From CAIRDP01 sp037138335 (GTDB taxonomy: Bacteria; Bacteroidota; Bacteroidia; Bacteroidales; FEN-979), in contig JBAXIO010000030.1 in the NCBI GenBank assembly GCA_037138335.1, positions 1 to 32,060 of the forward strand: DNA of 32,060 nt. Direction: 5' to 3'. Numbering within the stretch: position 1 is the stretch's first letter; every line of letters starts with the position of its first letter. Below, piece by piece: positions 6,500 through 15,104 of this stretch. The translations under genes and the position numbers were made by a program. The notes under the pieces were generated by a model that saw only the letters and a program-made list of their open reading frames with translations, had not been told where the DNA came from and made no database searches.

Positions 6500-7624
6500 A
6501 TGGCAACCAGTATGAATTCCCGCAATAAAAAGATACTATTCACCGAGATCGCCCTGGTCATACTTATATGGCTGGTGTTACTGATCACTCCCATACTCTT
6601 CAGGGAGGACAATAACAACCCCCTGTGGAGAAGCATCGCAAACCAGCTTGAAATTCTCGTCCCGCTTTCAGTTCTGTTCCTTATCAACAGGTTTATCCTG
6701 GTCCCGAAACTTCTTTTTAAAAGGAAGCCCGGGCTTTTTATTATCTCGGTATTAGGGGTGATCTTATTACTTACGCTTGGGTCCTATGCTTATGATGTGA
6801 ACAATAACAAGACCCGGCCTCCAAAGGAGATACGGGCCGATGACCAGATGCAGCCGCCCCGGGATAATCCCCCTCCGGGTGAAGCCCCCCGGCCACAACC
6901 TCCGCAAACCGGGAAACGTCAACCGAGGCCTGTCCCTCCCTTTGCCAATTTCCTGATATTTTCCTTCCTGATCGTAGGTTTTGACACAGGTTTGCGCTCA
7001 GGCCTCCGCTGGATTGTGGCTGAAAACGAGAAGGTGAAACTCGAAAAAGAAAACGTATCCAACCAGCTGGCTTTGCTTAAGACCCAGATCAGTCCGCATT
7101 TTTTTATGAATACCCTGAATAATATCCATTCCCTGGTCGATACGAATGCCGAAGAAGCAAAGGAGGCTATCATCAAACTCTCGAAGATGATGCGTTATCT
7201 GCTCTATGAGACCGAAACCGAGCAAACGACTTTAAAAAAAGAGGTGGAATTCCTTGAGAGCTATATCAACCTCATGAAATTACGGTTCAGTGATAAAGTC
7301 AGGATAAGCCTGAATCTGCCGGCTGTGATCCCCGATGCCTCCATACCTCCGTTCCTGTTCACCTCATTTATTGAAAATGCATTCAAACACGGGGTGAGCT
7401 ACAAGAATGAATCGTTTATCACCATTGACCTGATCCCCGGGAAAGACCGGCTTCTGTTCGTTTCAAAAAACACTAAGACCGAAAAAACCCGGATGAATGA
7501 ATTTTCGGGCATAGGGGTTGAAAATACAAGGAAACGCCTCGACCTGCTTTATGGGAATGAGTATCACCTGGATATTATCGACAATGAAGACCTGTATACC
7601 GTAAACCTGTCAATACCCCTATGA
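6500..7624 (+). CDS. LytS-family sensor histidine kinase with proline-rich periplasmic loop
   Basis: A 374-residue membrane histidine kinase of the LytS/YpdA type. Four TM helices lie at about 11-34, 47-68, 77-99 and 147-166. Between TM3 and TM4 is a loop, predicted periplasmic, that is extremely proline-rich (about 106-147: QPPRDNPPPGEAPRPQPP). A short helical linker leads to the His_kinase domain: TQISPHFFMNTLNNIHSLVD with the phospho-accepting His200, then KMMRYLLYE, PPFLFTSFIENAFKHG (N box) and FSGIGVENTRKRL (G box). It overlaps the LytTR regulator gene by 4 bp (ATGA), a classic coupled pair. The input domain resembles no known sensor fold. The proline-rich loop and its Spy-like neighbours suggest that it monitors the envelope. 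Confidence 0.9.
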   Translation: MATSMNSRNKKILFTEIALVILIWLVLLITPILFREDNNNPLWRSIANQLEILVPLSVLFLINRFILVPKLLFKRKPGLFIISVLGVILLLTLGSYAYDVNNNKTRPPKEIRADDQMQPPRDNPPPGEAPRPQPPQTGKRQPRPVPPFANFLIFSFLIVGFDTGLRSGLRWIVAENEKVKLEKENVSNQLALLKTQISPHFFMNTLNNIHSLVDTNAEEAKEAIIKLSKMMRYLLYETETEQTTLKKEVEFLESYINLMKLRFSDKVRISLNLPAVIPDASIPPFLFTSFIENAFKHGVSYKNESFITIDLIPGKDRLLFVSKNTKTEKTRMNEFSGIGVENTRKRLDLLYGNEYHLDIIDNEDLYTVNLSIPL

Positions 7625-8337
7625 TCCGATGCATTGCAATAGATGACGAACCCCTGGCCCTCAAGCAGATTGCAGGGTATATAAAAAAGACCCCATTCCT
7701 TGAACTCTCGGGTTTATGCGAAAGCGCCTCGCAGGCTATGGAATTAATGGAAAATACTATCGTTGACCTCATGTTTGTTGATGTCAACATGCCTGATCTG
7801 AACGGATTAGATTTTGTGAAAACCCTGGAAGACACTCCTAAAATTGTTTTTGTAACCGCATATGGTGAATACGCCCTGGAAGGGTTCAGGGTTGATGCTG
7901 TCGATTACCTTCTGAAACCTGTAGGCTACCCTGATTTTCTCAAGTCGGCTAATAAAGTTAAATCCTGGTTCGATGCTCGCCAGCTTCCGCCTGCGGAAGT
8001 CAGAAGCAATAAAGATTTTCTTTTTATTAAATCTGAATATAAGATCCTCAGGATAAACTTTGACGACATCAAATACATAGAAGCGATGAGTGAATATGTA
8101 AGGATCCATCTCATCAACTCCAAACCTGTAATGACACAGCTGAGCATGAAATCTATCGAGGAGAAGCTGCCTGAAGACCGGTTCATGAGGGTCCACAGGT
8201 CGTTTATCATCAACCTGTCGAAGATCTCGGTTATAGAAAGGAACAGGATAGTGTTTGACGGATCTGTTTATATTCCTGTTAGCGATCAGTATAAGAGCAG
8301 GTTTCAGGCATATATTGATAAAAATTTTCTGGCCTGA
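7621..8337 (+). CDS. LytTR-family response regulator
   Basis: A 238-residue response regulator. The receiver domain (1-118) contains the acidic pair IDDEP near residues 8-10, phospho-acceptor Asp54 in MFVDVNMPDLNG, Thr in VFVTAYGEYALE and the conserved Lys in YLLKPVGY. The C-terminal LytTR DNA-binding domain (about 133-236) shows FLFIKSEYKILRINFDDIKYIEAM, EYVRIHL, then FMRVHRSFIINLSKIS and IPVSDQYKSRF. Its start overlaps the kinase stop (ATGA), so it is the cognate partner. Targets probably include the adjacent envelope genes, but no LytTR direct-repeat site was identified with confidence. Confidence 0.95.
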   Translation: MIRCIAIDDEPLALKQIAGYIKKTPFLELSGLCESASQAMELMENTIVDLMFVDVNMPDLNGLDFVKTLEDTPKIVFVTAYGEYALEGFRVDAVDYLLKPVGYPDFLKSANKVKSWFDARQLPPAEVRSNKDFLFIKSEYKILRINFDDIKYIEAMSEYVRIHLINSKPVMTQLSMKSIEEKLPEDRFMRVHRSFIINLSKISVIERNRIVFDGSVYIPVSDQYKSRFQAYIDKNFLA

Positions 8338-8356
8338 TGGTTTTCAGGTAATTTTG
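8325..8356 (+). promoter_or_regulatory. Candidate promoter for the SusR-like regulator
   Basis: TAATTTTG (8349-8356) matches the -7 consensus TAnnTTTG; the -33 position holds only TTTT/TTTC (8325-8329) at a correct 19-20 nt spacing. It overlaps the end of the LytTR gene and gives a leader of about 60 nt to ATG 8424. Confidence 0.4.
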
Positions 8357-8423
8357 ACTGGGGATCAGCATGTAATATTAAGCCGGATTGTGCAGTTTTA
8401 CGAAGGCGAGAAAAAGAAATACT

Positions 8424-11321
8424 ATGCATTTTAAAGTAATCAGGATATTTCTGATCATTTGGCTGGCTTCAGTAATTAATCAGGATATATGTGCAAATAC
8501 TCTCTATTACGGTTTACCCAGAATATTGAATTTTTCGCGATTACAATATGGAGGTGGAATTCAAAGCTGGTCGTTTGCTGAAACAGATAATGGATTACTG
8601 TATTTTGCCAATAATCTCGGGCTTCTCGAATATAATGGAACAAACTGGTCATTATATAAATCCATTAATGCTGTTAACCGGGCTGCTTGTGCCGATGGCA
8701 ACAGGATCTATGTGGGAGCCTTTAATGATTTTGGGTTTTATGAAGAAAATGAAAGAGGTATTTTACAATATCATTCCCTTACCCATTTGATCAAGGGTAA
8801 GATTGGAGATTTTGATGAAATATGGAAGATATATAAAACAAGTTTTGGGATTGTTTTTCAATCATTTAAGGCGATATTTATTTACCAGAACGGCAAAATA
8901 GACATTATTTATCCGCCTTCGAATTTTCATTTTTCATATTATGTTAATGGCATTTTATGGGTTTATGATGAACTGCACGGGCTTATGCAGTATAAGGATG
9001 GGAAAGTGGTGACAGTGCCTGGTGGCGATTACTTTACCGGGACACAAATATGGTCAATATTACCTTTGAATGATGGTGAAGTTATTATTGGCACCGCTAC
9101 TAACGGCCTGTTTCGCTATAACGGCCGGAATGTAATTCCCTGGGGTTCAAAAATAAATGAGCAACTGAAAAAGTATCAGCTCTATTCGGCAAAGAGGCTG
9201 AAAAACAATTATTTCGCTTTTGGCACAATTCAACATGGATTAATCGTTTCCGATTCGGCCGGGAACCTGATTTTTGAAATGAACAAGGAGCGCGGGATGC
9301 AGAATAATACGGTTTTAGGAATTGGCCAGGATTATAAAGGTAATATCTGGTTATGCCTCGATAACGGCATTTCCATGATCGAATTTGGTTCGCCTGTTTC
9401 TTTTTTACAAAATTATTTTGACATAGGAACCGGCTACGCATCAGCTAAATTTGGAGATAATATTTACCTGGGTACTAATCAGGGACTTTTCTATATCCAG
9501 GGAAAAGATTTTATTGATCCTTCAAAAACAAAGTCCGCTTTTAAATTGATTGAAGGGACCGAAGGGCAGGTGTGGAACCTCTCAGTGATTGATAATACGC
9601 TATTTTGCGGTCATAATAACGGAGTATTTCAGGTTAAGGGCAATAAAGCTATTAAAATCTCTTCTGTGCCGGGCGCGTGGAATTTTTTGAAAATAAATAA
9701 TACCGGGCTCATCCTGGTTGGTACTTATACTGGTCTTTGTGTTTTAGAAAACCATGGTGGTTTATGGCACTTAAGAAATAAAATGAATGGATTTACCGAG
9801 TCATCCCGTTTTGTTCAATATGATCAAATTGGCAATATCTGGGCCAGTCAAACGTATAAAGGTATTTTCAAAATAAAACCTGATAGTTCCTGGAGAAATG
9901 TACTGGAAGTAAAACTTTTTAATTCAAAAAATGGTCTGCCTTCCGATCAGTCAAATCTATTATTCAATATTCAGTCAGAAATAATAGTTGCAACGGAGAA
10001 AGGAATCTGTAAATTCAATAACAGGACACAGAAATTTGAGAACGATTTAAAATATTCACCTTATTTTGACAATGGGATACAGGTTGATTATCTGTACCAG
10101 GATTCAGAGAAAAATCTGTGGTTCTCGGCCAATAAACGATTAGGCGTTTTACGCTTGCAGGAAGATGGTTCCTTTAAAAAGATTACGATTCCATTCTTAA
10201 GCCTTGTAAATCTAACTCTCCGAACTTTTGAGAATATCCAGGAATTGGACCATGATAATGTTCTTATTGGCATTGAAGGGGGTTTTGCAAATTATGTTTC
10301 GAAAAATAACATGGATTACTCTAAACCTTGTACAATCTATATAAGCGATCTCATGTCACCTGATACCACCGAAGGCATATACAGGTACAACGGGAAGGAG
10401 TCAGGTCAGACAATAATACCAGCCTTTAAGTATAAAAATAACAGTATATCCATTTCATTTGCAGCAAATAATTTTATGCCTTCTGAAATTGGTTTTCAGT
10501 ATAAACTTGCAGGTTTTGATAAAAATTGGTCTGAATGGACAACCCAGAATTTTAAAGAATATACCAATCTGCCTGATGGACAATACAGGTTTATGCTTCG
10601 TGCCCGCAACAATGACCTGACGGCTCCTTCTGAACTGTCTTTCAAATTCATTGTTCTTGCACCCTGGTATGGTTCAGTTTATGCCTGGATGACTTATTTC
10701 TTTTTGCTCCTTTTTCTTATTTACCTTGGGAGAAGATATTTATTTTATAGAATTGAAAAATCACGCCTTGCTGAAAACCTGAAACAAAAAGAGAAATATC
10801 TTAGTCGTGAGCTGAAATTAAAGGAAGAGGCACTTATTGCCGAGAAAGAAATGCAAAGACTTCGTAACGAAACTTTAAATCTTAAAATGATCCATAAGGA
10901 AAAAGAGCTTGCTAATTCAACAATGCTTTTAATCAAAAAGAATGACATCCTGAAACAATTGCAAAGCGATCTGAGGGATGTAAATTCAAATGTTGTAAAT
11001 GAAGCGGCAAAAAACAGCATAAACAGCATTTTAAGGCGGATTGATAAGGAAATTGATAATCAAAAACAATGGAAAGTATTTGACATCCATGTTGACCAGG
11101 TATATGAAGAATTGTTCAAAAAATTAAAGGAAAGCATTCCTGATCTCTCACCCCGCGAATTAAGATTATGTGCTTACCTTCGGATGAATATTTCAAGCAA
11201 GGAGATAGCAACTCTCATGAATATAAGTGAACGTGGTGTTGAAATCAGCCGATACCGGATACGGAAAAAACTCGGGCTGGATCACGGGGCTAACCTCACA
11301 GAATTTATAATGGGCCTTTAA
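8424..11321 (+). CDS. SusR-like transmembrane regulator: beta-propeller sensor, Y_Y_Y domain, LuxR-type HTH
   Basis: A membrane-spanning transcription regulator of 965 residues from ATG 8424; a longer frame opens at TTG 8388, but the ATG is followed directly by a signal peptide (HFKVIRIFLIIWLASVIN). The periplasmic part is two-component-regulator propeller repeats (SFAETDNGLLYFAN, NIWLCLDNGISMIEFG, NLWFSANKRLGVLRL), then a Y_Y_Y domain (about 680-745: YKLAGFDKNWSEWT, LPDGQYRFMLRARN). One TM helix (about 752-774) leads to a coiled coil and a C-terminal LuxR/GerE-type helix-turn-helix (about 908-955: LSPRELRLCAYLRMNISSKE). There is no kinase or receiver domain, unlike hybrid two-component systems; this is the SusR-like layout. 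It precedes the glucan operon and probably activates it on sensing a periplasmic oligosaccharide (inference). Confidence 0.85.
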   Translation: MHFKVIRIFLIIWLASVINQDICANTLYYGLPRILNFSRLQYGGGIQSWSFAETDNGLLYFANNLGLLEYNGTNWSLYKSINAVNRAACADGNRIYVGAFNDFGFYEENERGILQYHSLTHLIKGKIGDFDEIWKIYKTSFGIVFQSFKAIFIYQNGKIDIIYPPSNFHFSYYVNGILWVYDELHGLMQYKDGKVVTVPGGDYFTGTQIWSILPLNDGEVIIGTATNGLFRYNGRNVIPWGSKINEQLKKYQLYSAKRLKNNYFAFGTIQHGLIVSDSAGNLIFEMNKERGMQNNTVLGIGQDYKGNIWLCLDNGISMIEFGSPVSFLQNYFDIGTGYASAKFGDNIYLGTNQGLFYIQGKDFIDPSKTKSAFKLIEGTEGQVWNLSVIDNTLFCGHNNGVFQVKGNKAIKISSVPGAWNFLKINNTGLILVGTYTGLCVLENHGGLWHLRNKMNGFTESSRFVQYDQIGNIWASQTYKGIFKIKPDSSWRNVLEVKLFNSKNGLPSDQSNLLFNIQSEIIVATEKGICKFNNRTQKFENDLKYSPYFDNGIQVDYLYQDSEKNLWFSANKRLGVLRLQEDGSFKKITIPFLSLVNLTLRTFENIQELDHDNVLIGIEGGFANYVSKNNMDYSKPCTIYISDLMSPDTTEGIYRYNGKESGQTIIPAFKYKNNSISISFAANNFMPSEIGFQYKLAGFDKNWSEWTTQNFKEYTNLPDGQYRFMLRARNNDLTAPSELSFKFIVLAPWYGSVYAWMTYFFLLLFLIYLGRRYLFYRIEKSRLAENLKQKEKYLSRELKLKEEALIAEKEMQRLRNETLNLKMIHKEKELANSTMLLIKKNDILKQLQSDLRDVNSNVVNEAAKNSINSILRRIDKEIDNQKQWKVFDIHVDQVYEELFKKLKESIPDLSPRELRLCAYLRMNISSKEIATLMNISERGVEISRYRIRKKLGLDHGANLTEFIMGL

Positions 11322-11392
11322 TTTGATGGCTGATAGTAGTTTCGCTCCTGAATAGTCCTCCGGATCTCTTCTCCTGCCTCTTACTTTAATTG

Positions 11393-11407
11393 CGTGACCG
11401 GGTCACG
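11393..11407. promoter_or_regulatory. Perfect palindrome, candidate operator of the glucan operon
   Basis: CGTGACC-G-GGTCACG: 7-bp arms with one central base, GC-rich in an AT-rich intergenic region between the SusR-like regulator and the phosphorylase gene. No T-run follows, so it is not a terminator. It lies about 130 bp upstream of the predicted -33 region. Confidence 0.45.
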
Positions 11408-11562
11408 TACCTTGAGAGATTTTTCCATAGATCTATAAATAAATCATTTATCTGATAATCAATCTTATTCGCAATTTATGATGTACTATTTATGTAGTAG
11501 CCAGGATGCTGTTGCTGTATTTTTGATGCACCTGAAAATTTTTAATTACTTGAATAGTAGGT

Positions 11563-11570
11563 TATGTTTG
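11563..11570 (+). promoter_or_regulatory. Promoter -7 element of the glucan operon
   Basis: TATGTTTG matches the Bacteroidota -7 consensus exactly. The -33 position has only T-rich sequence (11539-11544) without TTTG, as expected of an activator-dependent promoter. Imperfect inverted repeats TACTA-N6-TAGTA (11484-11499) and TACT-N5-AGTA (11547-11559) lie just upstream. Confidence 0.5.
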
Positions 11571-11594
11571 CTTTGTAAATCAAACCATTAACCT

Positions 11595-14500
11595 TTGGAA
11601 AATCAGAAATCAATTTATTTAGGGAATTCTCAGATAAAATTCCACGGGGCGATGGTTGAAGGCCAATTTGTGGAAATCGAAAATGAAAAATTTTACAAAA
11701 TCAGCAACTGTAACCGGATGCCTGATTTCTTTATGACCATTGTGAGCGATTCCGATCACTGGATGTTTATTTCAAGTAACGGTTCGCTTTCAGCCGGAAG
11801 GAAGGATATTAACAATGCGCTGTTTCCCTATTATACCGTTGATAAAATTCACGATTACCGGGACATCACCGGGAGTAAAACCTTCCTGCTGGTAACTACA
11901 GGCGGGAAAACCTATTTATGGGAACCTTTTACCCCTGAGTCGGAAAAAATATATTCGGTGCAAAGGAATCTCTATAAGAGTATTTATGGCAATAAGATTA
12001 TTTTCGAGGAGATTAATGAGGATTTAGGGGTAGGGTTTCAATATGGTTGGTATAACAGCGAAAAATTTGGGTTTATAAAGAAATCGGTCGTAAGCAATCA
12101 AAATAAAGCTAATGTAACTATAGATGTCCTGGATGGGATTAAGAACATCCTGCCAAATGATATCCGTTTTGATTTCCAGAACTCTTTCAGCAACCTGCTT
12201 GATGCATATAAAAAGAGCGAGTTGATTAGTGATTCCAGGCTGGGTTTGTACATGTTGAGTTCTATCCCGGTCGACAAGGCAGAACCCAGTGAATCCCTAA
12301 AAGCAACTACTGTTTGGTTGTGCGGTTTTAATAAAGATGCCAAAATCCTTCTTTCCGATCACCAGGTTGAAAACTTCAAAACGGGTTTGCAGGTGGAAGA
12401 AGAAATTGATATCAGGGCAGCCCGGGGCGCTTACTATGTGAATACACGTTTGGAACTGGCCGGTAATGACAAGGAATCATGGATGATAGTTGCAGAAATA
12501 AACCAGGACAGCAGTAATGTTGCAAATCTTGAGCTCGAAATAAAAACCAACAGGAATATTGAAAAGCTTGTCAGTGCCGATATCGACAAAGGAACAGATA
12601 ACCTGAAGCGGATTGTATCCAAAGCAGATGGAATGCAGACTGGAAATGAAGAGTTATGCTTTGCCCGCCATTTCTCGAACACACTTTTCAATATAATGAG
12701 GGGTGGAGTTTTCATTGACAATTATACCATAAATACAACTGACTTTAAACTCTTTGCCTGGCAATTTAATAAAGGGGTGAGCAATACCTTCAGGACATGG
12801 TTTGAACAGCTTCCCTCTGAAATTAATTATCCGGACCTTACTGCTTTAGCCGAAAATACTGCAAATCCCGACCTGGTCAGGATCTGCTATGAGTATCTGC
12901 CGCTGACATTTAGCCGCAGGCATGGCGACCCCAGCCGTCCATGGAACCAGTTCTCCATTGAAACAAAAAATGAAGACGGCTCTGTAAAATTGAATTACCA
13001 GGGGAATTGGCGGGATATTTTTCAAAACTGGGAGGCGTTAAGCCTTTCTTTTCCCGGATTCCTGGAAAGTATGATCAGCAAATTCGTAAATGCAACCACT
13101 GCTGATGGGTACAATCCATACCGCATTACACGTGAAGGTATCGACTGGGAATGTCCCGATCAGCACGATCCATGGGCCTATATTGGTTATTGGGGGGATC
13201 ACCAGGTTATTTATCTTCAGAAATTCCTTGAATTGTCAAATGAATTTCATCCCGGGAGGCTCGACATCCTGTTGCAAAAAAACGTATTTGCCTATGCCAA
13301 TGTGCCTTACCGTATAAAGCCGTATTGCGAAATCGTTAAAAATCCGAAAGATACCATCGTTTTTGATTTCGCTTTGAATGATACAATTAAGGGGCTGGTT
13401 GAAAAAACCGGTGCCGATGGACGATTGTTAACAGGCAACGACGGTGATATCTACAGAGTTAACCTTACAGAAAAGATTCTCGTTTCATTACTCGCCAAAT
13501 TATGCAATTTTATCCCTGAGGCCGGCATATGGCTGAATACCCAGCGTCCCGAATGGAATGATGCAAACAATGCCCTTGTCGGAAACGGCGTTTCAATGGT
13601 AACGCTGTATTATTTGAGGCGCTCACTCAAGTTCTGGTCCGACAGGTTTGATGGATCACATCTTCATGAAATAAGCATCTCGGAGGAAGTGGCAAAATTA
13701 TTCGATGCGGTATTTTCATTATTTGCCCGCAACACCACGCTTATCCAAACCGGGTTTTCTGATGCCGATCGTAAGCGCTTTGCTGATGCACTTGGTGAAG
13801 CAGCAACGGAATACAGGAATGCCATTTACAAGAATTCATTTTCCGGTTCTAAAAAAACTGTGCCGGTTACCACCCTGGCTGAATTTGCAAAACTCAGCGC
13901 AGCTTACATTGATCAATCTATAAAAGTAAACAAACGTGCCGACGGTCTTTACCATGCGTATAATCTGATATCCATTTCTGAAAAAGGGATCTCGATCAGG
14001 CATTTGTACGAAATGCTCGAAGGGCAAGTGGCAGTTTTAAGTGCAGGATATTTATCGGCACAGGAAAGTCTTGATGTGCTTAATTCTTTGAAATGGAGCA
14101 ATTTGTTCCGTCGTGATCAGTATAGTTACCTGCTTTATCCCGACAGGCAATTGCCCCGGTTCGTTGAAAAGAATAATATTCCTGCCGGCAAGGTAAAAGA
14201 ATCAAAATTACTCAGCAAACTGGTTGATGGCAACGATTCGTCCATTTTAAGCAAGGATAATTCCGGAAACTTCCATTTTAATGGCAGGTTCAGGAACACT
14301 TCTGTTTTGGAAGATGCTTTGAATCATTTGGATGCTGCTGCTTATTCGTCTCTCGTTGCCGGGGAGAAAGAAAAGGTTCTGGAAATTTTCGAAGAGATTT
14401 TCGACCACCAGTCGTTTACAGGACGTTCGGGAACGTTTTATGGTTATGAAGGCCTGGGGAGCATTTACTGGCATATGGTTTCCAAATTGTTGCTTGCTGT

Positions 14501-15095
14501 CCAGGAATGTTATTTCACGGGAATAAAAAAAGGAGCTGAGCCTGTTGTTCTTGGTAAAATCAAAGATCACTATTATGAAATAAAGGCAGGGATAGGATTG
14601 TACAAGTCGCCAGAATTATATGGTGCTTTTCCAACAGATGCTTATTCACATACGCCGGGAAATTCGGGAGCCCGGCAACCTGGTATGACCGGGCAGGTGA
14701 AAGAGGATTTTCTTTCGCGGATGGGGGAACTTGGAATCCATATTGAAGAAGGGAAAATAGAATTTCAGCCTTCATTATTAAATCCAGAAGAGTTATTGAA
14801 ACATGAAAGCGTGTTTGAGTATTATGGGCTGCAAGGTGAAAAGCAGCAAATTTCGCTTAAAGCCGCGCAGTTGGGCTTCACGTTTTGCCAGGTTCCAATA
14901 ATATACACAGCTTCCGGCGAAGATAAAACCATATTAAGATTCCGAGACGGAAAGGAAATTTCAATCCCGGGGAAAACAATCGAAAAAGAAATATCTGCCA
15001 AAATATTTCAGCGCAGCGGGGAACTGGCGCGGGTAGATGTGTTAATCAGGCATCTTGTTGATTTGCCAAATTCTGAAACTAAAGTAAACGAATAA
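11595..15095 (+). CDS. Beta-1,3-glucan / oligoglucan phosphorylase (GH149-type, clan GH-Q)
   Basis: A 1166-residue cytoplasmic enzyme without signal peptide, predicted to cleave beta-1,3-gluco-oligosaccharides with phosphate and release alpha-glucose-1-phosphate. Length and sequence fit GH149, the family defined on a Euglena beta-1,3-glucan phosphorylase and a bacterial homologue. The N-terminal half is a beta-sandwich-like region. The (alpha/alpha)6 part includes LTFSRRHGDPSRPWNQF (His443-Gly-Asp445), DWECPDQHDPWAYIGYWGDH and RPEWNDANNALVGNG, whose Asp656 aligns by motif with the GH94 WND catalytic acid. The first codon is TTG, directly after an in-frame TAA; the first ATG (11652, residue 20) is the alternative, but TTG is 25 nt past the -7 box and preserves an N-terminus that reads as protein. 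The GH17 gene follows after 9 bp. GH161 or GH94 would be alternative families. Confidence 0.85.
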   Translation: MENQKSIYLGNSQIKFHGAMVEGQFVEIENEKFYKISNCNRMPDFFMTIVSDSDHWMFISSNGSLSAGRKDINNALFPYYTVDKIHDYRDITGSKTFLLVTTGGKTYLWEPFTPESEKIYSVQRNLYKSIYGNKIIFEEINEDLGVGFQYGWYNSEKFGFIKKSVVSNQNKANVTIDVLDGIKNILPNDIRFDFQNSFSNLLDAYKKSELISDSRLGLYMLSSIPVDKAEPSESLKATTVWLCGFNKDAKILLSDHQVENFKTGLQVEEEIDIRAARGAYYVNTRLELAGNDKESWMIVAEINQDSSNVANLELEIKTNRNIEKLVSADIDKGTDNLKRIVSKADGMQTGNEELCFARHFSNTLFNIMRGGVFIDNYTINTTDFKLFAWQFNKGVSNTFRTWFEQLPSEINYPDLTALAENTANPDLVRICYEYLPLTFSRRHGDPSRPWNQFSIETKNEDGSVKLNYQGNWRDIFQNWEALSLSFPGFLESMISKFVNATTADGYNPYRITREGIDWECPDQHDPWAYIGYWGDHQVIYLQKFLELSNEFHPGRLDILLQKNVFAYANVPYRIKPYCEIVKNPKDTIVFDFALNDTIKGLVEKTGADGRLLTGNDGDIYRVNLTEKILVSLLAKLCNFIPEAGIWLNTQRPEWNDANNALVGNGVSMVTLYYLRRSLKFWSDRFDGSHLHEISISEEVAKLFDAVFSLFARNTTLIQTGFSDADRKRFADALGEAATEYRNAIYKNSFSGSKKTVPVTTLAEFAKLSAAYIDQSIKVNKRADGLYHAYNLISISEKGISIRHLYEMLEGQVAVLSAGYLSAQESLDVLNSLKWSNLFRRDQYSYLLYPDRQLPRFVEKNNIPAGKVKESKLLSKLVDGNDSSILSKDNSGNFHFNGRFRNTSVLEDALNHLDAAAYSSLVAGEKEKVLEIFEEIFDHQSFTGRSGTFYGYEGLGSIYWHMVSKLLLAVQECYFTGIKKGAEPVVLGKIKDHYYEIKAGIGLYKSPELYGAFPTDAYSHTPGNSGARQPGMTGQVKEDFLSRMGELGIHIEEGKIEFQPSLLNPEELLKHESVFEYYGLQGEKQQISLKAAQLGFTFCQVPIIYTASGEDKTILRFRDGKEISIPGKTIEKEISAKIFQRSGELARVDVLIRHLVDLPNSETKVNE

Positions 15096-15104
15096 ATTTA
15101 CCGA

